A DNA stretch of 64,000 nt from CAWFZT01 sp963820415. Its GTDB lineage: Bacteria; Chloroflexota; Anaerolineae; Anaerolineales; Anaerolineaceae. The stretch lies in contig CAWFZT010000009.1 of NCBI GenBank assembly GCA_963820415.1, positions 248,001 through 312,000 on the forward strand, read 5' to 3'. This document shows positions 26,312 through 35,820 of this stretch, one piece after another (within the stretch, counting starts at the first letter, position 1; the number at the start of each line of letters is the position of its first letter). The notes beneath the pieces were generated by a model that was not told the DNA's origin, searched no databases, and saw only the letters and a list, made by a program, of their open reading frames with translations. Made by a program: the position numbers and the translations under genes.

Positions 26312-26648
26312 ACACTCCACTCCTTTCTTCCATCCTCAGGTAACCCGCCATCCCCACGGAAATATCCCAAACAGTCCGACCAAGGCTGGACCTTCCACGT
26401 GAATAAATACATCAATCACCACGCTGCCCCCGGCGGCAACCAGATACGAAGTCACCAGGTATCCGTTAAATAAGGCCCGTGGTGGCACGCCGAAAAATCG
26501 GCCTTTTATATTACTGTAACGACAATTATAAAAAAAATCAAGCCATTCGGCATGCGCTTGCTGGGATTTAGGCTCTTTGGGATTTACTGGAGAGCACAAG
26601 CCGGTGCGTGCGCTATAATGGGTTCATCCTTTAATCTGGAGATAATCC
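26312..26648. other. Divergent intergenic region
   Basis: The region separates the minus-strand PPK2 genes from the plus-strand MoxR operon. A TATAAT (26614-26619) serves the MoxR side, 29 bases before its TTG start. A minus-strand frame (26599-26336) has hydrophobic stretches but no ribosome site and no recognisable family, so it is not called. Confidence 0.4.
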
Positions 26649-27584
26649 TTGATCCAAACCGCCGCCAAAAAAATAACTAGGAACATTCAAAAAGTGTTTG
26701 TGGGTAACCCGCAAACCATCCAATTGATGGTCGTGGCCGTATTATGCGAAGGGCATGCCCTCCTCGAAGATGTTCCCGGCACCGGTAAAACGACTCTGGC
26801 ACATTGTCTGGCGACATCCCTGGGGTGTTCCTTTCGCCGCATCCAGTTTACTCCCGACCTGCTCCCCTCGGACGTAACCGGACTGAGCTGGTTCAACCAG
26901 AAGACCCAGGAGTTTGAATTCCGGCCTGGTCCAATCATGAACCAGGTAATTTTAGCTGACGAGATCAACCGCGCTACACCCCGCACCCAGTCAGCTATGC
27001 TGGAAGCCATGCAAGAACGCCAGGTGACCGGTGAGGGGGTTACCCGCCCATTGCCACGCCCCTTCCTCGTTCTGGCCACACAGAACCCGATCGAGCTGGA
27101 AGGCACCTTCCCCCTGCCCGAAGCCCAGATCGACCGATTCTTGCTGCGCATCACCATCGGCTATCCTAGTCAGGAAGATGAAAATGCCATCCTCGAGCGT
27201 TTCAAGCTGGCCGATCCACTGACAGATTTAACCTCAGTTACCATACCAGAAGAGCTGCTGGCCTTGCAGGTCGAACGCCGCCAGGTAAGGGTTGAAGCCT
27301 CGGTACGCGATTACATCGTGCGCATCGCCCGCGCCACCCGTCAAAACGCGGATATCCAGCTCGGCGCCAGCCCGCGTGCCACTCTGAGCCTGTTTCAATC
27401 TTCCCAGGCCTGGGCGGCTATCCAGGGGCGCGACTTCGTGCTGCCAGATGACATCAAATTCATGGCGCCTTTCGTGCTCTGCCACCGGCTGATCCTGTCG
27501 GCTCAGGCGCAATTGCGCGGGCGCACCACAGCAGAGCTTCTGGCTGATATCGTTTCAACCGTTCCGGTTCCGGTCGAGGCCTGA
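26649..27584 (+). CDS. MoxR-family AAA+ ATPase
   Basis: A 311-residue MoxR protein: Walker A LLEDVPGTGKTTLAHCLATS, RIQFTPDLLPSDVTGL, Walker B VILADEINRATPRTQSAMLE with EAMQERQVT, sensor FLVLATQNPIELEGTFPLPE, arginine finger region EAQIDRFLLR, and the C-terminal lid. MoxR ATPases act as chaperones that activate or mature partner proteins, typically VWA or DUF58 proteins encoded beside them, as here. The start is TTG with GGAG 8 bases upstream. The gene ends one base before the DUF58 gene. Confidence 0.9.
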   Translation: MIQTAAKKITRNIQKVFVGNPQTIQLMVVAVLCEGHALLEDVPGTGKTTLAHCLATSLGCSFRRIQFTPDLLPSDVTGLSWFNQKTQEFEFRPGPIMNQVILADEINRATPRTQSAMLEAMQERQVTGEGVTRPLPRPFLVLATQNPIELEGTFPLPEAQIDRFLLRITIGYPSQEDENAILERFKLADPLTDLTSVTIPEELLALQVERRQVRVEASVRDYIVRIARATRQNADIQLGASPRATLSLFQSSQAWAAIQGRDFVLPDDIKFMAPFVLCHRLILSAQAQLRGRTTAELLADIVSTVPVPVEA

Positions 27585-27585
27585 C

Positions 27586-28776
27586 TTGGCCCTGATGCGC
27601 TGGCTGCCGGTCCTGGCCGTGGCTTTTTTGCTAGGCCTGATCATCCACCAACCCTGGTTGGTGCTCTTTTCAGTGGCGGTGACGACCATCAGCCTGCTGG
27701 GTTACCTGTGGGGCAGGCACGCCCTGGATAAGGTCACTTACCAGCGGCGATGGCGTTACCGGCGCGGTTTTCCGGGCGAGCATATTAAAGTGCAGATCGA
27801 AATCAAAAACGACAAGTTTTTACCCATTTCCTGGCTGCAGGCCGAAGATCCCTGGCCACTTGCGGTTGCCCCTGAAGATACCTCCATCCTTTCCCCTTCC
27901 CATATTGCCCAGTTGGGGCTGCTGGTTAATCTGTGCAGCCTGCGCTGGCACGAGCGCATCCGCCGCACCTACGACCTGCTACTGCGCCAGCGCGGAATTT
28001 ACCAGGTTGGCCCTTCTAATCTGGGCTCTGGAGACCTGTTCGGCCTATCGGATGCCTTTCAGGAGCAGGATAACCGTGAGTACGTGACTGTTTTTCCGGA
28101 ACTTATCCCGCTGTCTTTAGAACTACTGCCGACTGAAGATCCCTTCGGCGACCGGCGCTCCCAGCGGCGCCTTTTTGAAGATATCAACCATCCTATAGGC
28201 GTCCGGCCTTACCATCCGGAGGACGAGTTCCGCCACATCCACTGGCCTGCCACCGCCCGCAGCGGCAGCCTGCAGGTCAAAGTCTTCCAACCTGTCTCAG
28301 CGCAGGTGATGGTGGTTTGCCTGAACGTCTCCACCTCTCACCAAGCCTGGATGGGCATTGATAACGACCTACTGGAGCAGTTAATAAAGGTCAGCGCCTC
28401 GGTAGTATATCAGAGCTTTCAATCCGGCTATTCAGTCGGGCTGATTTCTAACTGCTATCTGGCCCACGCCGACCATCCATTCAATATCCAACCCGGGCGC
28501 TCGCGCGACCAACTGGCTTACCTGTTACAGGCGCTGGCTGCCGTCACCCCCTATACCAGCACCTCATTCGAGGCTTTCCTGGTCAAGAGCCTGCCTGGTA
28601 TCCCTTACGGGGCGACCCTGGTGCTGGTGACTGGCATGGTCACCCCAGCCCTGGTTGAAACCCTGGTGCGCCTGAAACGCTACCGCGCCAATACCACCCT
28701 GATTTCTCTCGACCCTAACCCACCGCCCAATATACCCGGAGTGCGGGTTTTACACAGACCATTCAATGCAGACTAA
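27586..28776 (+). CDS. DUF58 domain protein
   Basis: A 396-residue protein. Two membrane segments at residues 5-45 (LAVAFLLGLIIHQPWLVLFS) are followed by a beta-rich region and the DUF58 core: PFGDRRSQRRLFEDINHPIG, GVRPYHPEDEFRHIHWPATA and a VWA-like continuation. RPYHPEDxxRxIHWxATAR is the family signature. DUF58 proteins pair with MoxR ATPases and membrane transglutaminase/DUF4129 proteins; the shared biological role is not settled. The start is TTG or GTG-like at 27586, directly after the MoxR stop. The end overlaps the DUF4129 gene by 11 bases. Confidence 0.85.
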   Translation: MALMRWLPVLAVAFLLGLIIHQPWLVLFSVAVTTISLLGYLWGRHALDKVTYQRRWRYRRGFPGEHIKVQIEIKNDKFLPISWLQAEDPWPLAVAPEDTSILSPSHIAQLGLLVNLCSLRWHERIRRTYDLLLRQRGIYQVGPSNLGSGDLFGLSDAFQEQDNREYVTVFPELIPLSLELLPTEDPFGDRRSQRRLFEDINHPIGVRPYHPEDEFRHIHWPATARSGSLQVKVFQPVSAQVMVVCLNVSTSHQAWMGIDNDLLEQLIKVSASVVYQSFQSGYSVGLISNCYLAHADHPFNIQPGRSRDQLAYLLQALAAVTPYTSTSFEAFLVKSLPGIPYGATLVLVTGMVTPALVETLVRLKRYRANTTLISLDPNPPPNIPGVRVLHRPFNAD

Positions 28777-30228
28777 AACAAGTCTTACCCATCCTGTCTC
28801 CAGCTTATCCCTGCGACTCTGGTCGGAAGCAGCGGTGCTGGGCATGATTACCATGGAACTGACCTGGATTACCGCCTGGTACATACTCACCACCCAGCCG
28901 CAGTCCAGCCTGGGAACGACCATCCTTATCCTGGGGTTAGCCCTGGCCGGCAGTTATGGGTTAGGGCGTGCGGTTAGCGCCCTGCACTGGCGCTTGGCTA
29001 TACGTAGATTCATTTTCCTGGCCTGGCTGGTTTTCTATGTATTCTTCAGTTTGAAGGTGCTGCTCTTCCCGCAAATCGGGCTGGTCCTTGCCGCACCGTT
29101 TACTCATCCGCTCAGCGCCATTTTCGCCAACCCGTGGGGGGGAGACAGTTCTGGCACGTGCTGGTTATTTGCCTGCTTGGGCTGCGTGGCGCCGCTCTAT
29201 CTACAGCGCTGGCCGACCAGCCTCGTGTGCTCGCCAGCCTGCAGCTTGGCATGCTGATGTTTCTGCTGTATGGACTGGGTGAAAGTATTACTGATCCAAT
29301 CGGGACGGCCCTGATATTTTTCATATTCCTGGTTTTTGGAATGATCAGCCTGAGCGCGGCCAGCATCGCCGGTATCAGCGACCTGCGCGGAGGGCGCCTG
29401 CCGCGGCTGAGTTGGACCTGGACAGCCGGTATCCTGGCCTCTTCTTTGCTGGTAGCCGGGATGGCAGTGCTGTCTGGCTGGTTATTCAGCATTAAGGTGG
29501 TCTCTACCTTTCTGGGGCAAATTGTGCTGGGGATTATCACCGTTTTGTTCGCCCTGATCGCGTTAGTGCTTATCCCTGTGCTCCTCTTACTTTATGGGAT
29601 TATTACTTTTGTTGCTCATATTATGTCCTGGATAATTGATCGAAAAGTGTTGGACGCTTTTGCGCAAAGCCTAAGCACGTTAAATCAAATGGGCCAAGGC
29701 CAGGTGGAAAGGCTGACCAATACCAATGACCTACGTAACATCATCCTGGGAAGCGCCATCGCTGCAGTCATCCTGATTACGCTGGTTATCCTCAGGCGAC
29801 AACCCAAGAAACGCCGCCTGGTAACTGAAGAAAACAACCTTAGCACTGTTACCAAACAGGATGGCTACAACCTCGGAAAAACTGGAGATGAAAGGCCAGG
29901 GTGGTTCCATCCGCGACGCCTCCTGGCTGCCGCCCAGGTGCGCCGTATCTATGCTCAATTAATGGACTTATGTGAAAAGCTGGGTCATCCGCGCCCGGCC
30001 ACGCTTACCCCATTGGAATTCCTCCCCATCCTAAAACAGATTTTTCCGGAAGGGGAGGTGCAGGTGAGCCTGATCACCAACACTTACTTGAAAGTGCGCT
30101 ATGGCGAGCTGACTGAGACGACCGCCGAAGTTGAAGATATCCGGCGGGCCTGGAACTGGCTCGCCAACCAGCGGACACGCTTCCGAAAATTATTGCTTGA
30201 AAATAAATCCGGGGACAAAAAGCCCTAA
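28766..30228 (+). CDS. Membrane protein with C-terminal DUF4129 (frameshifted)
   Basis: The gene encodes about 487 residues in two frames. Residues 1-125 hold four or five membrane segments (LGMITMELTWITAWYILTT and others) up to NPWG. The run of seven G at 29136-29142 then breaks the frame; with six G it continues RQFWHVLVICLLGLRGAALS into more membrane segments and the cytosolic DUF4129 domain (RRIYAQLMDLCEKLGHPRPA, LTPLEFLPILKQIFPEGE). It is the third gene of the MoxR-DUF58 set, where a transglutaminase-like protein often stands; no transglutaminase triad is visible here. Function unknown. Confidence 0.75.
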
Positions 30229-31052
30229 TCCATGTTGTATTCGTCGAAAACCTGGGGAATGATCACCCGCGTGGAGCTAAAGCTCATTTCGATCACGCGC
30301 TTGAACTCTCCCAGCGTATTCCGCTTGATGGAAGGAAAAATCCAAGCGGGAAAGTTCAACAGTGGACGGATTGGCCGGCTCAAGGGTGAAAAGAAATTAT
30401 CCCAATGGATGGGGACTATCACGCTCGGCTGTACCTTTTTGATAAATGGCGGGTAAAAACCCGCCCGGTCGTTGGGATTGATGAACAGGATATCCGCCCG
30501 GACCGGGTAATTCCCATACAAAATCCGCGTCTTCCCGCTGGACACCAGCAGGCTGAAACAGGTATCCATTTTATAATCGACCAGGCGCAGGGGCGTAGAC
30601 AGGTTCTCGCCCACAGCGCCATTGATCCACCGGTCCAATGGTGTGGGGATATGCCGGGCTGGCAGCACCTCCACGCTGAAATTCCCCAGGTGCTCCAGGG
30701 CGCCAATCTCGATCTGGTTGAAGTGTCTGGGCTGAATTCCGTCTGCTGCTAAAACCTTGCAGGTGTTGGCCGAACCATATGCCACCGCTCCCGTGTTACG
30801 CACCACCTCGGCCACGTCCATCAGGTGATCCCAATGGGAATAAGTCACCAGGATAAAATTACATAGGCGTACCTTCTCGGAAGCCAGGCGATGATTGGAG
30901 GGCACTCGGCGTCCCAAGAGCAGTTTACGCAAAGGCGGGCGCGTAAAAAAAGGGTCGATAACCAGAATTTGCTCGCCAGCTTTGATTTCAACCCCTGCGG
31001 CGCCCAGCCAGCGGAAGGAAAGCGAACCGCCTAGTGAACAATCAGGTGGAAT
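30225..31052 (-). CDS. MBL-fold metallo-hydrolase (start codon unclear)
   Basis: The frame contains LSFRWLGAAGVEIKAGEQIL and VIDPFFTRPPLRKLL, the first strands of a beta-lactamase-like fold, then VTYSHWDHLMDVAEVVRNTG (the HxHxDH region, here with Tyr-Ser before HWDH), HIPTPL and VIVPIHWDNFF near the end. No ATG, GTG or TTG lies in frame before the fold; the first TTG (30932) would delete the first strands. An ATT at 31052 with GGAGAG 7 bases upstream, overlapping the peptidase stop, is the best candidate. A UlaG-like hydrolase of unknown substrate is likely. The overlap with the plus-strand DUF4129 gene end is 4 bases. Confidence 0.65.
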   Translation of the reverse strand: MPPDCSLGGSLSFRWLGAAGVEIKAGEQILVIDPFFTRPPLRKLLLGRRVPSNHRLASEKVRLCNFILVTYSHWDHLMDVAEVVRNTGAVAYGSANTCKVLAADGIQPRHFNQIEIGALEHLGNFSVEVLPARHIPTPLDRWINGAVGENLSTPLRLVDYKMDTCFSLLVSSGKTRILYGNYPVRADILFINPNDRAGFYPPFIKKVQPSVIVPIHWDNFFSPLSRPIRPLLNFPAWIFPSIKRNTLGEFKRVIEMSFSSTRVIIPQVFDEYNMD

Positions 31053-32413
31053 TATTGCTCTCCGAAAGTCTTCAAGATGCGGGCAATATGCCTGGCGCCC
31101 CTCAAGTACAGGTCCAGGCGCAGATTCTCATTAGGGGCATGGATTTGCGCGCCCGGATATCCAACCCCTGCCGACACGATGGGCAGGTGCAGGTATTGGG
31201 TAAACACGTGGTTAGGCCCTGAACCGCCGATGGATGGAGAGACTTGCACCGGTCGATTGTAAACCTCACCGGCTATTTCCACCACCAGTTCCACGAAAGG
31301 ATCGTCAGGGTCAGTGCGGTCAGGTGATTCTCCACCCAGATATTCTGACTTCACATCGCTGAAACCCTGGGCATCCAGGTGAGCTCGCAGCAACTTGAAA
31401 ACCTCTTCCGGGGTTTGGTTCGGCACCAGCCGGAAATCCACCTTGGCGCTGGCTCGGGCAGGCAATACCGTCTTGGAACCAGGTCCCTGGTAACCGGAAG
31501 TCAGCCCGCAGATTGTGCAGGTAGGCTCAAGCACAGCGGCAGCGCGCAGGTCAGCCCCGCCTTGCAAGCCTTTGAGGAACTGCTTGACCCCGTAACGCTG
31601 GCGATATTCGCCGGCCGGGTCTGGTAAAGCCTTCAATAGATCCATATCGTGCGGACTGGGGGGAAGCACGTGATCGTAGAACCCTGGAATGTGCACACGT
31701 TCATCCAGCCCTTTGAGGGTATTCAAGGCCCACACCAACCGCCAGGCTGCGTTGGGGAAAATGGAGCCGCCCAACCCGGAATGGACATCCTGGTTGGCAG
31801 TCTCCACGCTCAACTGCACATAGCAGATACCCCGGAAACCCAGGTTCTGAGTGGGGTTTTCATGTTCGTCCACTCCGCCAGATTCCCAGATGCACACATC
31901 GGCAGCCAATAGGTCCTGGTGGTCGCGGACGAAATCGTGCATATGCCGGCTGCTAGTTTCTTCTTCCCCCTCCAAAACGAACTTAATATTACAGGGAAGG
32001 ATTTTATCCTGGGCCAGCAGGGCATCCAGCACGAGCATGCGGTTGGCAAAATCACCTTTATCATCTGCCACACCCCGACCAAATAATTTTCCTTCTCTTT
32101 GGGTCGGCTCAAAAGGCGGTGTTTCCCACAGCTCAATTGGTTCAGGCGGCTGCACATCGTAATGGTTGTAGAACAGGATTGTTTTTTTGGACTGTCCTTT
32201 GATTTCTCCAAACACCACCGGGGCTCCGCCGGTAGGAATAATTTTTACATCGAAGCCACGTTTCTTCAGCATCTTTCCAACCAGCTCTGCGCAGTCCTCC
32301 AATCCCCAGTTCTGGGCCGAAACGCTGGGTTGGGCGCAGTAGACTGACAATTCCGCAATGCTTTCCTGCAAATGTGTATCCAGGTATTGGTCGATAAGAG
32401 TGAAATTTGACAT
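31052..32413 (-). CDS. M20 family metallopeptidase (dipeptidase)
   Basis: A 453-residue peptidase with the M20 metal ligands in order: YNHYDVQPPEP (His, with catalytic Asp), GRGVADDKGDFAN (bridging Asp), FVLEGEEETSS (catalytic Glu and metal Glu), CIWESGGVDE (Asp) and the C-terminal His of GSGPNHVFTQ. A dimerisation lid domain lies in between (HSGLGGSIFPNAAWRLVWAL). Members remove single residues from dipeptides or short peptides in the cytosol. The N-terminus MSNFTLIDQYLDTHLQESIA is typical. The stop overlaps the presumed start of the MBL gene. Confidence 0.9.
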   Translation of the reverse strand: MSNFTLIDQYLDTHLQESIAELSVYCAQPSVSAQNWGLEDCAELVGKMLKKRGFDVKIIPTGGAPVVFGEIKGQSKKTILFYNHYDVQPPEPIELWETPPFEPTQREGKLFGRGVADDKGDFANRMLVLDALLAQDKILPCNIKFVLEGEEETSSRHMHDFVRDHQDLLAADVCIWESGGVDEHENPTQNLGFRGICYVQLSVETANQDVHSGLGGSIFPNAAWRLVWALNTLKGLDERVHIPGFYDHVLPPSPHDMDLLKALPDPAGEYRQRYGVKQFLKGLQGGADLRAAAVLEPTCTICGLTSGYQGPGSKTVLPARASAKVDFRLVPNQTPEEVFKLLRAHLDAQGFSDVKSEYLGGESPDRTDPDDPFVELVVEIAGEVYNRPVQVSPSIGGSGPNHVFTQYLHLPIVSAGVGYPGAQIHAPNENLRLDLYLRGARHIARILKTFGEQ

Positions 32414-32452
32414 AGGTTATCCTCTTTTGTATTGAAAATGATCCACCGCGTA

Positions 32453-33094
32453 TTATTTCTCAGCTCCGCCGCGCAGCAACTCCTCGATCCGTGCAATCAC
32501 CATATTCATCGCCACCGCGTTCATCCCTCCTTCGGGGATAATCACATCCGCGTAACGCTTGGAGGGCTCGACAAATTCCATGTGCATCGGTCGTACCGTG
32601 TTCAGATACTGCTGGATGACCGATTCCGTCGTCCGCCCTCGCTCGAAAATATCCCGCTGCAGCCGGCGGATGAAGCGGATGTCTGCGTCCGTATCCACGT
32701 AGATTTTTACGTCTAACAGGCTACGCAACTCAGGTTCGGCGAAGATCAAAATGCCTTCGACCACCACTACTCCTTTTGGCTCAATACGGCTGCTCCTGGG
32801 CGTGCGAGTGTGTGTAGTGAAATCGTACACCGGCATATCGATCGCCTGCCAGGCCCTGAGCTGGTGGATATGGCGGATCATCAGTTCAGTTTCCAGCGAG
32901 TTGGGATGGTCAAAATTGACTTTAACGCGCTGTTCGAGGGGCTTGTCGCTCTGATCGCGATAATAAGCGTCGTGGGGGAGGTAAACAATGCGGTCAACCC
33001 CCACGCTTTGTAAAATGGCATTCGCTACGGTGGTTTTCCCTGAACCGGTGCCCCCGGCAATCCCGATCACCAGTGGAGATTTTCGGCTGCCCAT
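32453..33094 (-). CDS. udk: Uridine kinase
   Basis: A 213-residue P-loop kinase: Walker A IAGGTGSGKTTVANAI, YLPHDAYYRDQSD (nucleoside binding), NFDHPNSLETELM, YDFTTHTRT, VVVVEGILIF and RFIRRLQRDIFERGRTTESV (lid). These are the family motifs of uridine-cytidine kinase, which makes UMP and CMP in pyrimidine salvage. A TATAAT (33107-33102 on this strand) lies only 7 bases before the ATG and there is no Shine-Dalgarno sequence, so the mRNA is probably leaderless. Confidence 0.92.
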   Translation of the reverse strand: MGSRKSPLVIGIAGGTGSGKTTVANAILQSVGVDRIVYLPHDAYYRDQSDKPLEQRVKVNFDHPNSLETELMIRHIHQLRAWQAIDMPVYDFTTHTRTPRSSRIEPKGVVVVEGILIFAEPELRSLLDVKIYVDTDADIRFIRRLQRDIFERGRTTESVIQQYLNTVRPMHMEFVEPSKRYADVIIPEGGMNAVAMNMVIARIEELLRGGAEK

Positions 33095-33192
33095 ACCAGG
33101 AATTATAACTTGGAAATTGCCGTGCTAGATCACCAGATTTCTTCCTTCTTCGTATGGTTGGATTCCTGCTGCTGGTCGGGTAGGTTCCGAAT

Positions 33193-33954
33193 TTATTTAT
33201 GCACTGAAATCGCCGACAATTCCATCCAGACCGGCTCGGGATTATTCAGGGAGCCAAATCTAACCTTGCCGTCCGGAGGGAATGCAGCAAACTGATTGTC
33301 GATCCACAACACCAGCCCCATACGACCGCACGGCGCTACGGGAGTGTTGAATTTAATATCCCCATCAACCAGGAAACGGATATCCCCGTCATTCCATTCC
33401 AACTGGTAGGTATGCCAGGTGGTAACCTCCACATCCAGCCTGCCGGCGCTTTCCTTTATAAAAGAACCCAGAAAACGACGAAATAGTCGAGCCGACGGCG
33501 GCAGCGCTAGCAAAGGCAACCCAGGCAGCCCAGCCGCCAGTAGAACCGGAGGGATCAAGGGGGAAGAAAAAGTGGCTGCCAGGAATCCCTGGGCCGGATG
33601 GGTGTCGCGCAGCGCCAGGTAACTGTCTGGGGAAGCGTAGAAAAACCAGGCGCAGTTCGGTAAGGCTGGCAGGCGGCGATGTGTCCCGCCAATTCCGGCA
33701 CTGGCATTGAAAGGATCATTCCAGAAACCGAATCCCCACGTTCCAGGGACTTGCACGGTCGAAACCCGCGCCGACACTGCCAGCTTAACCGGTGGACGCC
33801 ACAGGAAGGCTGAGCGGTCCAGGTGCAGGTAATCGTCCAACTGCGCCCAGCGATACACACCAGCTTTCCCTTCAGGGAGGCTGAGCCGCCAGCTTTCAGG
33901 AGATAGTTCAGTTACCTCAGCACCTACCGTGGCGCGCACCCTGAAATTATTCAT
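33193..33954 (-). CDS. Jelly-roll (GH16/LamG-like) protein without visible catalytic motif
   Basis: A 253-residue protein rich in beta strands. The WHTYQLEWNDGDIRFLVDG motif and VLWIDNQFAAFPPDGK near the end are characteristic of the concanavalin-A-like lectin/glucanase fold as in GH16, and GTWGFGFWNDPF fits too. The ExDxE catalytic signature of GH16 is not found, so carbohydrate binding rather than hydrolysis is more likely. No signal peptide is seen. It has a good ribosome site (AGGAGA) and starts 4 bases after the DUF456 gene end on the same strand. Substrate unknown. Confidence 0.6.
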   Translation of the reverse strand: MNNFRVRATVGAEVTELSPESWRLSLPEGKAGVYRWAQLDDYLHLDRSAFLWRPPVKLAVSARVSTVQVPGTWGFGFWNDPFNASAGIGGTHRRLPALPNCAWFFYASPDSYLALRDTHPAQGFLAATFSSPLIPPVLLAAGLPGLPLLALPPSARLFRRFLGSFIKESAGRLDVEVTTWHTYQLEWNDGDIRFLVDGDIKFNTPVAPCGRMGLVLWIDNQFAAFPPDGKVRFGSLNNPEPVWMELSAISVHK

Positions 33955-33969
33955 AGAATTAATCTCCTG

Positions 33970-34477
33970 TCACCTGCTTGCCAGGTAGACCCACAGGCCC
34001 CACAGCAAGATCATCACCACGCCCATACCCATGCGCGCAAGAACCGCCGTCCCACATCCGAGCGCCATGCCCCGCGTCGAATTCCCAGGCTTTTCGCAGG
34101 TCGCGCACGCGGATGATCTCCACCACAAATATCCCCAGCAATGCCAGCAGGATTCCACCCAGCGGAGGCCAGATGATGCTCCCGACCAGACCGGCGGCCA
34201 TAGCCACCACAATAGCCACCCAGCCTGCCCCGGTTTTCTTCGCCCCGGCACCCATGAACAACTGATCGACAAACCCACCCGCCGCCATCAAGATAGTGAT
34301 AATGGCGAACAGGATTCCGGTCCCCCAGTTCAGGCCGGTGACAATCGCATAAACCAGTACCGCCACCCAGATGATGGTCAGGCCAGGCATGATCGGGATG
34401 AGCAGACTGACCAGTCCAAACAGCATAACTGCCAGCAAAATTAGATCAAGCGCGATTTGACTTGTTCCGTTTAGCAT
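33970..34477 (-). CDS. DUF456 membrane protein (frameshifted at the C-terminus)
   Basis: Four or five membrane segments with the DUF456 glycine-rich pattern: PIMPGLTIIWVAVLVYAIVT, TILMAAGGFVDQLFMGAGAK, KKTGAGWVAIVVAMAAGLVG and PPLGGILLALLGIFVVEIIR. After AWEFDAG the written frame degenerates. Removing one base from the CCCC run (plus strand 34070-34073) gives GMALGCGTAVLARMGMGVVM and ILLWGLWVYLASR with a stop at 33970, a normal family C-terminus. The unedited frame ends at 33959 instead. DUF456 function is unknown. It follows serS by 4 bases on the same strand and may be co-transcribed. Confidence 0.75.
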
Positions 34478-34481
34478 CGGG

Positions 34482-35756
34482 TCATTCGGGTTTGATCAAG
34501 TCGATACCACCCATCCATGGGCGCAGGACTTCTGGCACGACCACTGAGCCATCCGGTCGCTGGAAAAATTCGAGCACAGCGATCAGGGTGCGAGGCAGCG
34601 CCAGCCCGGAGCCATTCAGAGTATGCACCAGGCGCGCCTTCCCGCCATCCTCCGGGCGGTACTTGATATTGGCCCGCCGCGCCTGGAAATCTTCAACGTT
34701 CGATACCGACGAGACCTCCAGCCATTCCGCGCAGCCCGGCGCCCAAACTTCGATATCAAAGGTGATGCGCGAGTTGAAGCCCAGGTCGCCGGTACATAGT
34801 TGCACGGTGCGGTAGGCCAGCCCAAGGTCTACGCATACCTGACAGGCGTCCTTCAGCATTTTAACCAGCTCGGCCGCCGAACCTTCAGGTTTGGTGAAGG
34901 CGTACATTTCTACCTTATCGAACTGGTGGCCGCGTTTGATCCCGCGCACATCCCGCCCGGCGCTCATCTTTTCACGGCGAAAGCAGGGTGTATAAGCCGT
35001 ATAGCGCAGCGGCAGGCTGGCCTCCTCCAGGATTTCATCCCGGTGCAGGCCGGTCAGCGGGACTTCAGCAGTCGGCACCATCCAGTAATCTTCCTCTACA
35101 TCGTGATAGAGGTTATCCTCGAACTTGGGCAGTTGGCCCGAGGCAAACAACGTATCGCTCTTAACCATAAAGGGTGTGTATTTTTCAAGATAGCCCTGGC
35201 GGATGTGCAGGTCGAGCATATACGCGATCAATGCCCGCTGCAGGCGCGCTCCAGCGCCGCTCAATACGTAGAAGCGTGAACCGGTCAGCTTGACCCCCTG
35301 GTCGAAGTTGATGATGCCCAACTTAGGCCCGAGATCCCAGTGGGGGATGGGGGTGAAATCGTATCTGCGCGGCTCGACAAAGGTCTGCAACACCACATTG
35401 TCATGTTCGTCTTTGCCGACCGGCACGCTAGGGTCAGGCATATTGGGGATACTGGATAATAGAATGTGCATGCTCGCCACCGCCTGGCCGGCCTGGTTAT
35501 CCAATTCGGCGATCTCGACGCCAAGCTGGCGCATCGCCTCAATTTTCGCCTGTCGTTCGGCAGCCTCTTTCGTCTGGCTGATTTCTTTAGACACCCGGTT
35601 ACGCTCTGCTTTGAGCAATTCCACCTCGGTCAGCAAAGTGCGCCGTTTTACGTCTATCTCCAGGACCTCGTCCACAACGTTGGGATCCTTCTGGAGGTTG
35701 ACCAACGCCTGGCGCACCTGGTCAGGTTGTTCCCGAATGAGATTAATATCGAACAT
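34482..35756 (-). CDS. serS: Seryl-tRNA synthetase
   Basis: A 424-residue class II synthetase. An N-terminal coiled-coil arm (residues 30-105) grips the tRNA. The catalytic domain has TAEVPLTGLHRDEIL, motif 2 FRREKMSAGRDVRGIKRGHQ, FDIEVWAPGCAEWLEVSSVS and motif 3 NGSGLALPRTLIAVLE. It charges tRNA-Ser (and tRNA-Sec where present). The start MFDINLIREQPDQVRQAL is the canonical N-terminus, with AGGAG 6-9 bases upstream. Expression is controlled by a T-box leader with a UCC specifier. Length is normal for the family. Confidence 0.96.
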   Translation of the reverse strand: MFDINLIREQPDQVRQALVNLQKDPNVVDEVLEIDVKRRTLLTEVELLKAERNRVSKEISQTKEAAERQAKIEAMRQLGVEIAELDNQAGQAVASMHILLSSIPNMPDPSVPVGKDEHDNVVLQTFVEPRRYDFTPIPHWDLGPKLGIINFDQGVKLTGSRFYVLSGAGARLQRALIAYMLDLHIRQGYLEKYTPFMVKSDTLFASGQLPKFEDNLYHDVEEDYWMVPTAEVPLTGLHRDEILEEASLPLRYTAYTPCFRREKMSAGRDVRGIKRGHQFDKVEMYAFTKPEGSAAELVKMLKDACQVCVDLGLAYRTVQLCTGDLGFNSRITFDIEVWAPGCAEWLEVSSVSNVEDFQARRANIKYRPEDGGKARLVHTLNGSGLALPRTLIAVLEFFQRPDGSVVVPEVLRPWMGGIDLIKPE

Positions 35757-35784
35757 TGTTTTCTCCTAACTCAATCGCAGGAAA

Positions 35785-35820
35785 TAAAAATCCCCTCTCC
35801 CATGCAGGACGAGGGGGCGG
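35785..35820 (-). terminator. Regulated terminator of the serS T-box
   Basis: CCCCCTCGTCC pairs with GGGAGAGGGG (one bulged base) across a short loop, followed by ATTTTTATTT. The upstream half overlaps the T-box sequence region, so formation of the antiterminator would exclude it. Confidence 0.8.

Noticed and set aside
26336..26599. Possible small membrane gene upstream of the PPK2 pair
   Set aside because: No ribosome site, no family match and it spans the promoter region; composition does not differ from random.
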